Shown here: positions 11,201-21,818 of the stretch, in pieces
Numbering within the stretch: the first letter of the stretch is position 1
Layout of the letters: each line of letters begins with the position of its first letter
Assembly (NCBI GenBank): GCA_037178975.1
Contig: JASJZH010000005.1
Coordinates: forward strand, 4,030,001 to 4,094,000
From: Oscheius tipulae
Lineage: Eukaryota; Nematoda; Chromadorea; Rhabditida; Rhabditidae
Direction of reading: 5' to 3'
Length of the DNA stretch: 64,000 nucleotides
The notes under the pieces: generated by a model
The model's database searches: none
Told to the model about the DNA's origin: nothing
What the model saw: only the letters and a program-made list of their open reading frames with translations
Program-made: the position numbers and the translations under genes

Positions 11201-14200
11201 GTTTTGGTACAGGCTTCTTTTCTACTGGTTTCGCCGGAGCCTTGTCGTCTTTAGCCGGTGCTTTGGGGGCAGGATCCTTCAGATTCAGTTTCGGTTTTGG
11301 CTTCACAGCTGGCCCCTCAACGTTCTCAGCTGGTAATTCCTCGTCAGGTTTCTTTGCTGTTGGCTTGGCTGCTGGTTTTGCTGGAGCAGCAACAGGCTTT
11401 GAAGCTGGGGTCTTCTCTGCAGGTTTTGCAGGAGCTGCAGCAGGTTTTGCAGCTGGTGCCTTGTCAGCCGGTTTAGCAGGAGCAATTGGTTTGACCGGAT
11501 CTTTGAGGTTCAACTTCGGAGCAGGTTTTATTCCCGGTCCACCCAAATCTTCCACTGGTAGTTCCTCATCTATCTTCGGTTTAGCTGGAGCTTTAGCCGG
11601 AACAGCTGGCTTCTTTCCCAAAGGAATCGTAGCCGTTGTTTCTGGCTCCTCGGCTTCTGGCTTCAGCTTCGGAATTGGCTTCTTGGCATCACTTGGTTTG
11701 GCAGCAGGCGTAGCTGCAGATTTAGCAGCTGGTTTAGGAGCAGGATCTTTGAGATTCAGCTTGGGTTTCGGTTTAGCATCCGGTCCTCCGAGATCTTCAA
11801 CTGGAAGTTCTTGTTCACCTGACGTCTTTGGAATAGCTTTGGCAGGAGTGGTTACAGGCTTCTTTGCAGGTTCAGCTGGTTTCTTTGCTGGCTCAACAGG
11901 AGCTTTGTCTGCAGGTTTAGCCGGGGTAGACATAGGTTTTTTGACAGGCTCTGCTGGTTTACAAGCAGCTGATTTTGGAACAGGATCCTTGAGATTCAGT
12001 TTCGGCGTTGGTTTCTTCGCGGGCCCGCCCAGATCTTCAACTGGAAGTTCCTTGTCATCTGCCGATTTCAAAGGAGTCTTGGCAATTGGCTTCTTGGCAA
12101 GAGGAATTGTAGCATTCGTCTCTGGTTCATTTTCCTTCGGCTTTGGCACTGGTTTCTTGGCATCAGGCTTTGGTAGAGCAGCTGTCGGTTTAGCAGCAGG
12201 CTTTGCTGGCTCAACCTTGGGAGCAGGTTCCTTCAGATTCAATTTCGGTTTAGGTTTCACTCCTGGCTTGTCCAGATCCTCAGCGGGAAGTTCTTCATCT
12301 TCATTTGGTTTTTTTGCTGCCGGTTTGGCAGGCGGCTTGGCTACTATTGCCGGAGTCTTTTCTGCTGGCTTAGCGGGGGAAGCCGCTGGTTTCTTGGCGG
12401 GCTCTGCTGGTTTAGCTGGAGCTTTAGCAGAAACTGATGGCTTCTTTACCAAAGGAATTGTAGCATTTGTTTCCGGCTCTTCTTCTTCTGTCTTCAGTTT
12501 CGGAACTGGCTTCTTCACATCGGTTGGCTTTGCTGCAGGCGCAGTTGCTGGTTTCGCCGCTGGTTTTGGAGCAGGATCCTTGAGATTCAGTTTAGAGGCT
12601 GGCTTCTTGGCTGGAGTATCCAGTTCTTCACATTGCAGTTCATCGTCAGTCGGCCTCTTTGTTCCCGGTTTCACAGGAGCACCCGCCTTCTTCTCAGGTT
12701 CTTTGGTAGGAGTCTTCGTGTCTGTCGGCTTGGCTGGAGCTTTGGAAGGAATGGTCTTCGGTTTCTCTGGCTCCTTGACAGCTGGTTTAGCAGTAGGTTT
12801 TGCCAATTCGTCCTTGGGAGAAGGATCCTTCAGATTTATCTTCGGTGATGGCTTCTTGGCAGTAGAAGCTCCAACATCTTCAGCTGGAATCTCTTCAGGC
12901 TCCGATCTCTTTGTTCCCGTCTTTACTGGAGCCTTGGCAGGTTCAGATTTCTTGGCTTCTGGCTTGACTTCCGGAGTCTTCTCAGCCGGTTTTGTGTCCT
13001 TCAGACTCAGCTTGGGAACTGGTTTCTTGCTCATCGGACCTCCAAGATCCTCACAAGGTAGTTCCTCATCCTCATCAGCTGGCTCTGCCCTTTTCGTTCC
13101 AGTCTTGGGCTTCTCCGGCTCTTTCACTGCTGGCTTCTTGGGTAGGCCGAAAGTGGCCTGAGCGACTGGTTCTTCCTCACTCTCCTGCGGCTTCAATTTC
13201 GGGAACTTGGGCTCGTCCTTCTTTTGAAGATCCCTCAACTTTTGTGCCAACTCGGGTGCTTTCAGAGGAATCGGTTCGCTTAACGGCTCATCATCCTCAT
13301 CTTCGAACGAATACTCTGAGTACTCTTCATCCTCATCCTCTTCACTCTAAACCCCGTTCTAGTTTGGGAACATCTTCATTTGATTCACCTCATCCATTGG
13401 TTCAGGTTTCTTGACAGGAAGTGTGAACACGGCATTGGTGACTGGAGTCTCTGGCTTATCGAAGGAAGGAATTCGCATTGAAGGGAACTTTTTGGGCTAA
13501 AACGGTCACCGTTTGAGGAAAGAACCTCTCACCTCGTCTGGTTTCTTCGTAGGCAGACTGAAAACAGCATTGGTGACTGGAGTTTCTGGCTGGTCGATTG
13601 AAGGAACTCGGACCGAGGGGTACTTTTTGGGCTGAAAGCAGAGCTGTTGATATCAAATCGGCTCTTTTCTATGTTGTTGTCCCTATGCGATTCTAGAGAC
13701 GATGTTTTTTTTCGCATCCGTACTATCTCAACCCGCGCTTACATTGACCTGGTGCAGGTACCGTCTAAGGGTTTCGTATTCGGATCTTGTCTTGGAAAAG
13801 TGCGGCGGCATTTTCTTCAGAAAATCAGCGGCAACTTAGTACGTAAACGAAACGCTATTTTCAAACCTCATCAGCTTTCTTCGTTGGCAAGCTGAAAACA
13901 GCATTTGTGACCGGGGTCTCGGGCTGGTCGATCGAGGGAACTCTCATTTTCGGAAATTTCGAGTCCTGAACTGATACTGTTGGATTGAACTGACTCTGTA
14001 CTCACGTCTTTCTTGAGAGTGGGCAATGTAAAGGTCGCATTCGCATTCGGACTGTCCTGTGGAGACTTAAGTTTGAGTTTAGGGTAGGCTGGAACGTCGT
14101 CCTGAAATGTCTGGTCACTACGAAACTGGAAGAAATACCTCGTCGTCTTCGAAAGAGACATCAGAGACTTCTTCTTCACTGTCCTCGTAAGAAACATCGT

Positions 14201-15219
14201 CCACACTCTCCTATAAATCCCGTCTTTCAGCATCTGGACAAACTTTTCTTGCCCTAACTCAAAAAGCTCATGTTTCAACGGGGTTCACGTGCAGCTGATC
14301 CATGTGTCGCCACCCCCGTTCTGCTTTAAAATGTGTCAGTCAGAGGGCCCGATCAATGATAACCAGATATTGATAGGGAAGACAGGTGGATTAGGAATAG
14401 GAGAATGTTGAGGTTGTATGAGACAAGAGAAGTGGGAGTATCGTATCTGTATCTGACAAGGGAAGCTTCAATATCAAGTTGGAGCTTGACATCGAATATA
14501 ATTTCATTGGAATGCACTTGGGATGTGGATTCCGGGCTCACCCTGCACCGATAAATGACATTTAAAAAAAAAGGCGCCCCCGTATCCTCTCTGTGAGACG
14601 TGCAGCTCGATAGAGCCTGATACATTGTACTAGGAAACAAATGATTGAAATGCTGGAAGGAAATACACAGGAAGCAATAATTATGCAATAATGGGAACCT
14701 ATTTCAGAAAACTCATTTCATCAACTCATTATCTGCTATTTCTTGTCTTCAAATCGGTACCCGTCATGTGGTGGCAAAGGAAAGTCGTGGAAAGTTATTG
14801 ACACGTAGTGAAGGGCAAGGAAAAGGGGAAATGAGACCAATAAGATCATGCTTTAGGTAACAGAACTTAAGTGTTCATTTAGCGAGATAAGAAAAAAGAA
14901 TAATCTGCTTCCAAAGTGTACTAAAAAGAAATGTACTTAGCCGAGTTAGTACACAAACTAGATAGTTCGTCTGTCTGAAGTTGCAAACAAAATATCGTCT
15001 TAAAACCGTAATCTCAATGACCAGAAGTAAAAACAGGACTGATGTCTCGAAATCGAGAATTGAGCAGGGTAATAGACGGGGTAACTTCCACTACCTATAG
15101 AAATTGAATCAAAGAAACTTCTCAGAATCTAGCTAATCCCAATCTAGAATCTAGCTAATCGATGAAAATGAAAGGAAAAAGTTAGAGATCAAAAACGAAC
15201 CTCGTCTTCGTCGGACATG
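8234..15219 (-). CDS. PEVK-like repeat protein with C-terminal calponin-like repeats
   Basis: The first exon encodes MSDEDE (ATG at 15219), followed by acidic exons and three short paralogous exons, each ending in a TNAVF(S/T)LP motif (about 13.4-13.95 kb). One giant exon (9467-13346, 3880 nt) is made of Lys/Pro/Glu/Ala-rich repeats: sixteen copies of a K(P)KLNLKDP-type core and about a dozen ATIPL motifs. It resembles the elastic PEVK regions of titin-like proteins. The next exons run in phase (donor GTATTT at the apparent MYFF stop) into segments such as VIPWEQTPALITQEGMGAFG, TVIPMWADERK, TVIPLLAQGSK and TIPVEYSDTMQPGM, which look like nematode calponin-like repeats (IPxQ..GM..FG..R). No CH, Ig or kinase domain is seen. 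Total about 1700 residues. A sarcomeric or actin-associated elastic role is inference. The reading is firm on exon phase; family names are moderate. Confidence 0.75.
9467..13346 (-). repeat. Intra-exonic coding tandem repeats (PEVK-like)
   Basis: Imperfect tandem repeats of about 60-90 codons alternate three blocks: E(L/P)P(A/V)ED(L)GGP-type acidic linkers, KPKPKLNLKDP cores, and PKLKPxxEEPETDATIPL cores, separated by KPA-rich spacers. Copies nearest the 5' end of the gene are Ala-rich; those nearest the 3' end are Asp/Glu-rich and more regular, suggesting recent expansion at that end. Confidence 0.9.
15124..15160. repeat. Short direct repeat, 15 nt, period 22
   Basis: AGAATCTAGCTAATC occurs at 15124-15138 and again at 15146-15160. 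It lies just downstream of the first exon of the PEVK-like gene, in its first intron. No function is evident. Confidence 0.8.
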
Positions 15220-15317
15220 CTCTGTTGTGGCTTCCTTTACACTGGCCCTGGAGCTGGGGGCATAAGCGCGAAAAACATTGTGTGTGCATGTGCTGTCGAC
15301 AGCTCAATAGAAACTAT

Positions 15318-16980
15318 TTATTGTCCATTCTGAAGTGTCTCTATCATCTTCTTCATGTCCTTTGACATTTCCAGAATGACTACCGAGGAGTCGATCCTCT
15401 GGGCTCGTTCTTCCAAATACTCTCTCCTGGTCTGTTCCAATCTGTTCTCAAGTTCTATCAGTTTGGCCGTTTTGATCTTCAGCTCATGTCTGACTTCCGG
15501 GAGAGACATGTCCTGTACTGCTGTCACCTCGGCCAACTGGAAGTCTCTCTTTCTGTGAGAGGAACCAGAGTCAGTACCTGTTTTCTAAGAGTAACAGTGT
15601 TGATCCTTGCCGTCTCCAATAGGGCTTCTTTCTCCGCCAGTTGATTCTCTGTGTCATCAATCTGTATCTCGTTCTCTTTGGCTCCTAAAAGTATTGAGTT
15701 TCCCTGTGAAGCACTGTCACTCACCTTCTCTCCAAGCCTCTAGACTCGCCCGTAGGCTGTCCTTCTGTCCAGTAAGCTTTTCGACTTCTCCTTCCAGTTT
15801 CCGAATAATTTCTTTCCATTCCTCTCGCTCGTCTTGTGTCTGCTTACTCGCTTCCTATAGTTCTGCCTCAAAAAGTAGTAATACAACACACCCCATGGAA
15901 CTCGTAGAGCTTCTTATTATCCAGCGTCAACTGATCCATCATCTCGGTTAGTCTCTCAGCCTGATCCGTCTTTCTGGCTATCTCAGACCTCAAAAAGTCG
16001 ATTTCATTTTGCATCCTGCTCAGGGTCAAGCCGTATTCCTTTTCTCGGTCATCGTGGACACGCTTTACCTTCTCGATCTTCGAAGCTGTTGCTCTGGCTG
16101 CGTTCTCGATCTCGTTGTCAACCCTGGAGGAGAATAAAAACATAGGTCATACTGAGATACTCACTTTTCCGATTGGTATCTCTTCAACTGCCGCAGCTCT
16201 TTTTCTAAACTGGTGTTCTGTGACTTGACCGAACTCAGCTCCCGGCTAGACTGCTCGTATTCCCTCTGTAAACTTTTAGCTGTGGAAGAAATCTGTAGCT
16301 ACTTTTAATTCCTGCAGTTCCTTGACTCGACCATCGGCATCCCATCGCAAGAAGTTGTTCTCGTGGATAACTGCTGTCACCTAAAGATTCGAGAATAATC
16401 TGAACTAGGCATGAACTTACCTTTCCCTCATAAACACTGAGTTTCTGCCTGAGCTGTCCATTCTCTGTCCTAAGACTGTTCGCTGTATTGGTCAGTGTTC
16501 TGATGTTCTCTCTGAAACACTCGTTTTATGAACCACATCGTCAGCTCACTTGTAAAATGCCTCAAACTCCTTGAGCCTTGTCGTTTCCTCTTCCTCGTTC
16601 TGTTGTATGAAGACCAGTAGATCATTACACATTCCAGTCAGAGAACTAGATTTTTGCTAGAATGGAAAGTTTGAACGGGAAGATCAAAAGGGTACCTGTA
16701 ACTGTCGAAGTTCCGTTTTCATTCGGCTCTGAGAAACTGTCTCTCCTTCTTTTTCCCATTTCTCCTTGGATAACTCTCGCTCCCGTTGGGATAACTGGAA
16801 AGATCTCGACTGAATTCAAATTCTAGATACCTGAGTCTTTAGCAGCTCAATCCTCTGCTTCAGATCCCGAACAAGAGATCGATTCGAGCTTGAGTCGGTC
16901 ATCGAGGAAATATCAGGGACGGTAGTGGTTGAAGATGATGATTTTGCATTGTGGCTAGCTGATTCTGATATGGAACTCAT
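15318..16980 (-). CDS. Coiled-coil protein of unknown family
   Basis: About ten small exons join from a Ser/Thr-rich N-terminus (MSSISESASHNAKSSSSTTT) to the C-terminal KKMIETLQNGQ followed by TAA. Nearly the whole length after residue 40 is heptad-like, Leu/Glu/Lys/Gln-rich coiled coil, for example LVRDLKQRIELLKTQ, ELRQLKRYQSEK, EKLTGQKDSLRASLEAWREG and TAKLIELENRLEQTRREY. About 450 residues, no membrane segment, no other domain visible. Long coiled-coil proteins of this size act as scaffolds in cilia, centrosomes, Golgi or transport, but nothing here identifies which. The start used is the first ATG in the frame of the first coiled-coil exon. It lies downstream of the PEVK-like gene's opposite end, 99 bp from that gene's start, on the same strand. 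Confidence 0.7.
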
Positions 16981-17154
16981 GTGTAAACGACAAAGAATAC
17001 TTAAATAGACAGCGGTTAGTCGGTGGTTGCGCGACTCGCAGCTCAGCCGAGGTCACCCAGCTGTTCGCGCGGTCATTATCCGACAGGGACTGATCATTTT
17101 CGAGTAGAGATACACGAGAACCAAGTTGTGTTGCGAAGTATTGTTGAAATGAAG

Positions 17155-17601
17155 ATCTTGTCAATTTTGAGACTACTCGTCAAAAACATGTTAACTTGAC
17201 AATTAGAGAAAGGTAAGGAAGAAAGGGGAGCATCCAAATCAATATTATTTTTCTTTCGTTTTCGAGTAGTTTCCGACCATCAATCTCTTCACACATCGAC
17301 GGCACCCAGCTTAATACCTGACTTGACTCCGAAGAAAATCTAAAGACCGATTTGGCTATTTCAGGCTAAAATCTTAGAGCATTCGGGTCTGTGTTACTCG
17401 GGACTACCACAGCCCCCAGTCGAGGTGAGAGGAAAAGGTAGACAGTGCGACAGTAGAACAAACTTTGTAGAAAGTAGAAAAAAAACCTGATTTGGTAGGA
17501 GACGACAGCACATACTAGCAGCAGACGGGGAGGTCTAACTAGCTTTTCTCTAATCGTCGAGTTAACAAGTTTTTGCCGAGTAGTCTCAAAATTGACAAGA
17601 T
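17155..17601. repeat. Inverted repeat, 57-nt arms 93% identical
   Basis: 17155-17211 and 17545-17601 are reverse complements over 57 nt with four substitutions; the spacer is about 333 nt. Both arms start ATCTTGTCAATTTTGAGACT when read inwards. In one frame each arm encodes a similar peptide (LVNFETTRQK.VN.TIRE), and three of the four differences change it only slightly or lie at variable positions. It is either a MITE-like element or an inverted duplication of a coding fragment. No gene could be built across it. Confidence 0.85.
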
Positions 17602-17709
17602 ATCCTAGTTCGCTTTCGACGAAATTCGCGCTAGTTTTTGGAAGAGACAAACAGAAATTGAGATGGGAAAAGGCTTCATTGAAGTTACAGAAAGTTCACT
17701 TGTCGTCGG

Positions 17710-19063
17710 TCATTCTGCAGTGAGCTGAAACACATTTATTAGCAAGGTGTCGAGATAAACTCACATAGAAGTAGGTTCCAGCAACTGGAGTTCCAAGTCT
17801 TCTCCCTGTTGCGGACCTCAGGAACTCGGAAGCAGACCGGTAGTGTTGGTTTGTGAGATCCACTGTCACGGAGATGTAAAGTCGTGTCAGGGGCTCGACC
17901 GACTTGAATACCAAGGCAACCCACATCTTTCTGACTGAATAGAATTAAACTGTTATTTAGCGCTACTTACACTCTTTGTTCGGACCCGGTCTCAGCGGAT
18001 TCTCTATATTTGTGGCCTGGGAGGCTCGGAAAACCTTTTTGTAGATGAATCCTCCGTCAGCTATGGGCTCCTCGAGATCTATCACCTTCCCCGGCTTCGA
18101 GGGACGATCGTAGTATAGCTGCATCGTTTCAGTCGCGCTCAAAGGATCTGAACCTTGTCTATTATATTGGAAGAAGCCTACCAAACAGCATAACGTGAAG
18201 ATAACTTCCAAAAGACTGTTCCGAAAACAGCTTGACCGATTTCAAATAGGCCGGTTCAAGGAGACGAAATGGCGAGAGAACGAAATGATCTCCGATTCGG
18301 ATTTCTGGAGCATGCATGGTGGCGGAAGTGTGAACGTTTAGGGTACACTGAAACTTTAAATGAACCTAGGATCCGACTCACATAGTCGATTCCAGCAATA
18401 GGAGGATTCGGGACGATTCGGGGAGACAGCTTGGCCTCACTGAAAGCACGGTATGAAAAGGAAGAGAACTCACTTGAAGACACTGCCAAAACTGTAAAGA
18501 GTCGATGTTTTGCAGCAAAGAGATCGCCCATCAGGTGGGAGAAGATGGCCGTTTGCTGATTCAACACACTGGAATTGGCTAAACTTCATTGAACATAGGC
18601 TTACCTTGTAATCGAAGGGACAAATGTTGACTATGGTCGGATCACATAGAAGAACATGAGGCATTCTGTAGGCTATAGCTCCGCCCGGACAGACTAGAAA
18701 CTGCTCGTTGCATTGTCTCTCAGCCTACTTGGTTTGATCTGTTCCGCCTCGAGTTTCTCCATCTCGGTCGAGTCCTGGATGACATCACTGCAACATTTGT
18801 GAGTGTTCCCAGACGAGGTCGCACAGAAAGGGTTCCTTCCCGTACAAGTCGTCGGATTCTGAGGGTTACAGGTGACTCCATTGGCCTCGGAATAGTCGTT
18901 ACATTGAGCAATACTAGGGACATAGGTGAGACTGGTAGATTGCCAGCCTGCTGAACAGTCTAAACAAGAGGCATGGGGCAATTATCAAAGCGTTACCTGG
19001 TCTCTGTGGAGGAGGGATAGCCGGCTGTCCTATTGCCAAAGGAATCAAGAACAGAAGCCACAT
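17710..19063 (-). CDS. Secreted cysteine-rich protein A
   Basis: Eight or nine exons give about 358 residues. A cleavable signal peptide (MWLLFLIPLAIGQPA) comes first. Then a Cys-rich module (CTGRNPFCAT, KCCSD) and a second one of the form CPGG...LLCDP...ICPFDYKCVES...LCCK, the pattern of lustrin/EB-type extracellular repeats common in nematode secreted proteins. The C-terminal half, about 200 residues, is an unnamed domain with IRIGDHFVLSPFRLLEPAYL, a QLYYDRP motif, then GTPVAGTYFY before the stop. No transmembrane segment was seen. The divergent neighbour at 19227 has the same layout domain for domain, including the last codons (YFY then a 3-4 residue final exon). Extracellular location is inferred from the signal peptide and disulfide pattern; function is unknown. 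Confidence 0.78.
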
Positions 19064-19226
19064 CGAGCCGAAAGAGGACTGCAGAAGGGTCGTGTGAATG
19101 ATCCCGTGTTTGTGGCCTTTTTGCTCCGTCACGATAATCCGCAGTTCATGCTTGTTGACCGGCCCGGCATGATCGGAGCCGTGGGGCGTCAAAGCTAACA
19201 TCTCCGGCTATTTGAGAGAAAACGCC
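19064..19226. promoter_or_regulatory. Shared bidirectional promoter region
   Basis: Only 163 bases separate the start codons of the two divergent cysteine-rich genes. Any cis elements for both must lie here or in the first introns. No clear TATA box or repeated operator was recognised. Confidence 0.5.
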
Positions 19227-20831
19227 ATGATCCTTCTTCTCCTCCTCACATTTTGTCTACTTGTAAGTGGAGGAAAACGTGGACACAACGACGAGAGTTA
19301 TGAAGACAGTCAGTTCCGTTTCATCTTATCCCAAAAATTTATTTAGTCTGCCCCTTCCCCTGGCAGACTCACGAACAGAACATCCTGGCCTCGTACTCTC
19401 TCTGCGACCAAGTCAAAGATGAAGGTACCCTCCTTTTCCTATTGAAGAATCTGTACATTTAGGTGTCCGATGTACACCCTATGACCCAATCGAATGTACT
19501 GGTCGGAATCCGATGTGTGTCTTCAGTAAGGTGACCAGTGACTACCGATGTTGTTCTGACGTCCCTCAAGATTTGAGCAATCCTCCCGGGATTCCGGAGC
19601 AAGTCAAGCCTAGTAAGAGCTTTTCTTAATGTTTTAACGCAATCAGTATGCCCTTACGGTGCCTCGTCCTACGACATTCCCTCCGTAATGCTCTGTGATC
19701 CCACAGAAGACAATGTTTGTCCAGAAGAGTATACATGTGAACAGGTAGTCACTCTATGACCACCAGCAAAAGAGGTTCTAGGCCGTGAACCACCAGATGT
19801 TAACCACCTACAACATGCATCTATGTTGCAAGACTTCGACGCTGAATTCCTTCGAAAACGGTCGGTTCTATTGAGACAGTATCAAGACAGTTTTCTAGTA
19901 TTTTACGAGACCAAGGTCGGTATCAACAAAATGTCCTCGAATCTGTCTATGCCCGTCTTCTATGTCACTTCTCTGTCTCCCTCAATCATTGGACAGGCTC
20001 CGGAGAGTGGAATAGATTTTGTAACTGGTCTTACTATCTGGAAGAATTTCTATTTCAGATCGTTTTGAACGAGTTTGTCCAAAGCAAGGGAAGTGCCTTG
20101 CCGGAGATCCGAACTGGCGATCACTTCTCGATGATTCCGTACAAGTTGAGAGAGCCAGCCACTCTCCAGAAGATTGCTATCCTGAGGGACGTGCTACCTG
20201 GGGGATTCTTTCATGTTCTTGTTCTCTACAGTAGGATTTTCCTTTTCCTTTGACCTTACTTCTTCAGACCCTCACGGGAATCCAGAGTCGATGAATCTGT
20301 ATTATAACAGACCGACTTCCCTCTCCAGGGAGATCAATCTCAGTGTTCCTGCCTGGGACGAGGGTGTCTTCTTCCGCAACATAAACAGGGTTCTGACCTT
20401 GCAGAACGACAAAATATCTACGAAACAGAGTGAGCTTGATAAATTTTGATCTAAGAACTCTCAGTTCGAAAACTGTATGTGGTCCTCGTCTTCAAGACCA
20501 AGGAGAGACTGACCAGGAGACATCCCCAGTTCCATCAGGTTTGAACTTAATATCTACACTTGGTTTCTGTGACTCTGTTGTCTGCCAGGGACATCGAAAC
20601 AAAAGCGAAACAGCATCCGCGCAAAAAAAAGTGACTATGGTGGCTGCAAAAGATGCCGGTGTTCAGTAAATAATACTCGTTCCAGGACCTCCACGCGAAC
20701 TACACGAGTTTCACCGAGTTTCTTGAATCAGAAACTGGAAAGTTCATGGGAAGACCCTTCGCCGGAAGTTACTTTTACGTAAGAGTTAGCTTTAGAGCAT
20801 GGCAAAGTCTTATTTTCAGATCACCAAATGA
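19227..20831 (+). CDS. Secreted cysteine-rich protein B, divergent paralogue of A
   Basis: The start ATG opens a signal peptide (MILLLLLTFCLLV). In-phase exons then give CPFPWQTHEQ, a CTGRNPMCVF/YRCCSD module, CPYGAS...LCDPTED..CPEEYTCEQ, LCCKTSTLNSFEN, and the C-terminal domain with IRTGDHFSMIPYKLREPATL, NLYYNRPTSL, LYVVLVFKTKERLTRR and GRPFAGSYFY. The last intron is followed by ATCACCAAATGA. Each block matches protein A in order, roughly 35-45% similar by eye. The first two exons are shuffled slightly in length. The gene pair shares a 163 bp head-to-head promoter region, so co-regulation is plausible. The signal peptide and Cys pattern are seen; secretion is inference; I cannot name the C-terminal domain. 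Confidence 0.78.
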
Positions 20832-20887
20832 GAAAACCATTTTAAACATGTAGTTTCAATGAAACAAAGTTATTCGTCCCAATTTAT

Positions 20888-21595
20888 TCAGTCCTCGTTG
20901 TGTCGGAGCAGGCGCTTGTTTTTGTTTGCCGACTCGGCTAACTCATCTACTGTTTCCAGTTTCAACTTGTCCATCAGTTGTCTAGATTGCTGGTCGGTGT
21001 AGACGGTCGAAGACTTGCGGAAAGTTCCGTCTTCGGTCGGCACATCAGGAACACCTGAAATTTGATTAGATTCTAATCAGATACGGCCGTATAAAGTGTC
21101 TAACGGATAAAAAGGTTTCTATTTTCCCTCTCTGATATGTTTTACAAAGTTGTAGAGTAAAAGGACAACTTTATAAAACATCGCAAAGCTATACAGGAAC
21201 ATCTTGGACCAAAAAATCGGGTTAAAATTCAAAATGACATGCCTGAGGAGGAGGTCGAATCTCCCGAATCCACGCCCTCGCCTTGAACATGAAGACACGA
21301 AGACCGAAGGCAGAGAGACGAATCATGATCAGGACCTACTACTTAAAATAGTATAGAAAAAGGTCTGACCATGACTATACACAACATGACAATGGCCACT
21401 TTGACATAGCTGGACAGAGACAAGGCCTCTTGTGTTAATAGATTCATATCAACTGCAAATTGTAAAAAGCCCAAAAGTAGAATTACCAGTGACATTTCGG
21501 GAGAGCCAAGCAAACTCTATTTCGAACTTGTCTCCGAGGTCTCCGGCCTTATCCGTGACAGATTTGAACAGCTTCGTTCCGAGGTTATTGATCAT
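20888..21595 (-). CDS. Small single-pass membrane protein
   Basis: Four exons give about 145 residues. An N-terminal amphipathic region (MINNLGTKLFKSVTDKAGDL) leads to one hydrophobic helix (VKVAIVMLCIVMVLIMIRL), then a basic stretch KARAWIREIRPPPQ and a charged tail ending KRLLRHNED. The last intron needs the weak donor GTCATT to stay in phase. The TGA stop overlaps a possible poly(A) signal (TGAATAAA). The protein lies 3' to 3' with secreted protein B, whose stop is at 20831, only 56 bp away. No family recognised. Confidence 0.65.
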
Positions 21596-21818
21596 TTCTC
21601 AAAAAATATAAGATGAACAAGGTGCCGCGATCAGGTGAACAAACAGAAAGAGAAGGGAGCGAAAAGACAACATTGGCTCAGAGTCAATTCCAAAGACGAG
21701 TAAAAGACATTCTCACCAGAGATCTCTGTGTCGGGAAAAATGAAATCCGGATCGGTCAATGGCGCAAAAGAACCAATTGTACAGATGTCCATAAAGGGGG
21801 AGTTAACTGTTCAAGTTC

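Noticed and set aside
9634-13161. Long plus-strand frames (201, 971 and 366 codons) antisense to the PEVK-like exon, reading as Gly/Ser/Phe-rich protein
   Set aside because: They are shadows: Lys/Pro/Glu codons without T-rich third positions leave the other frames free of stops. Splice sites, repeat logic and the continuing exons all fit the minus strand.
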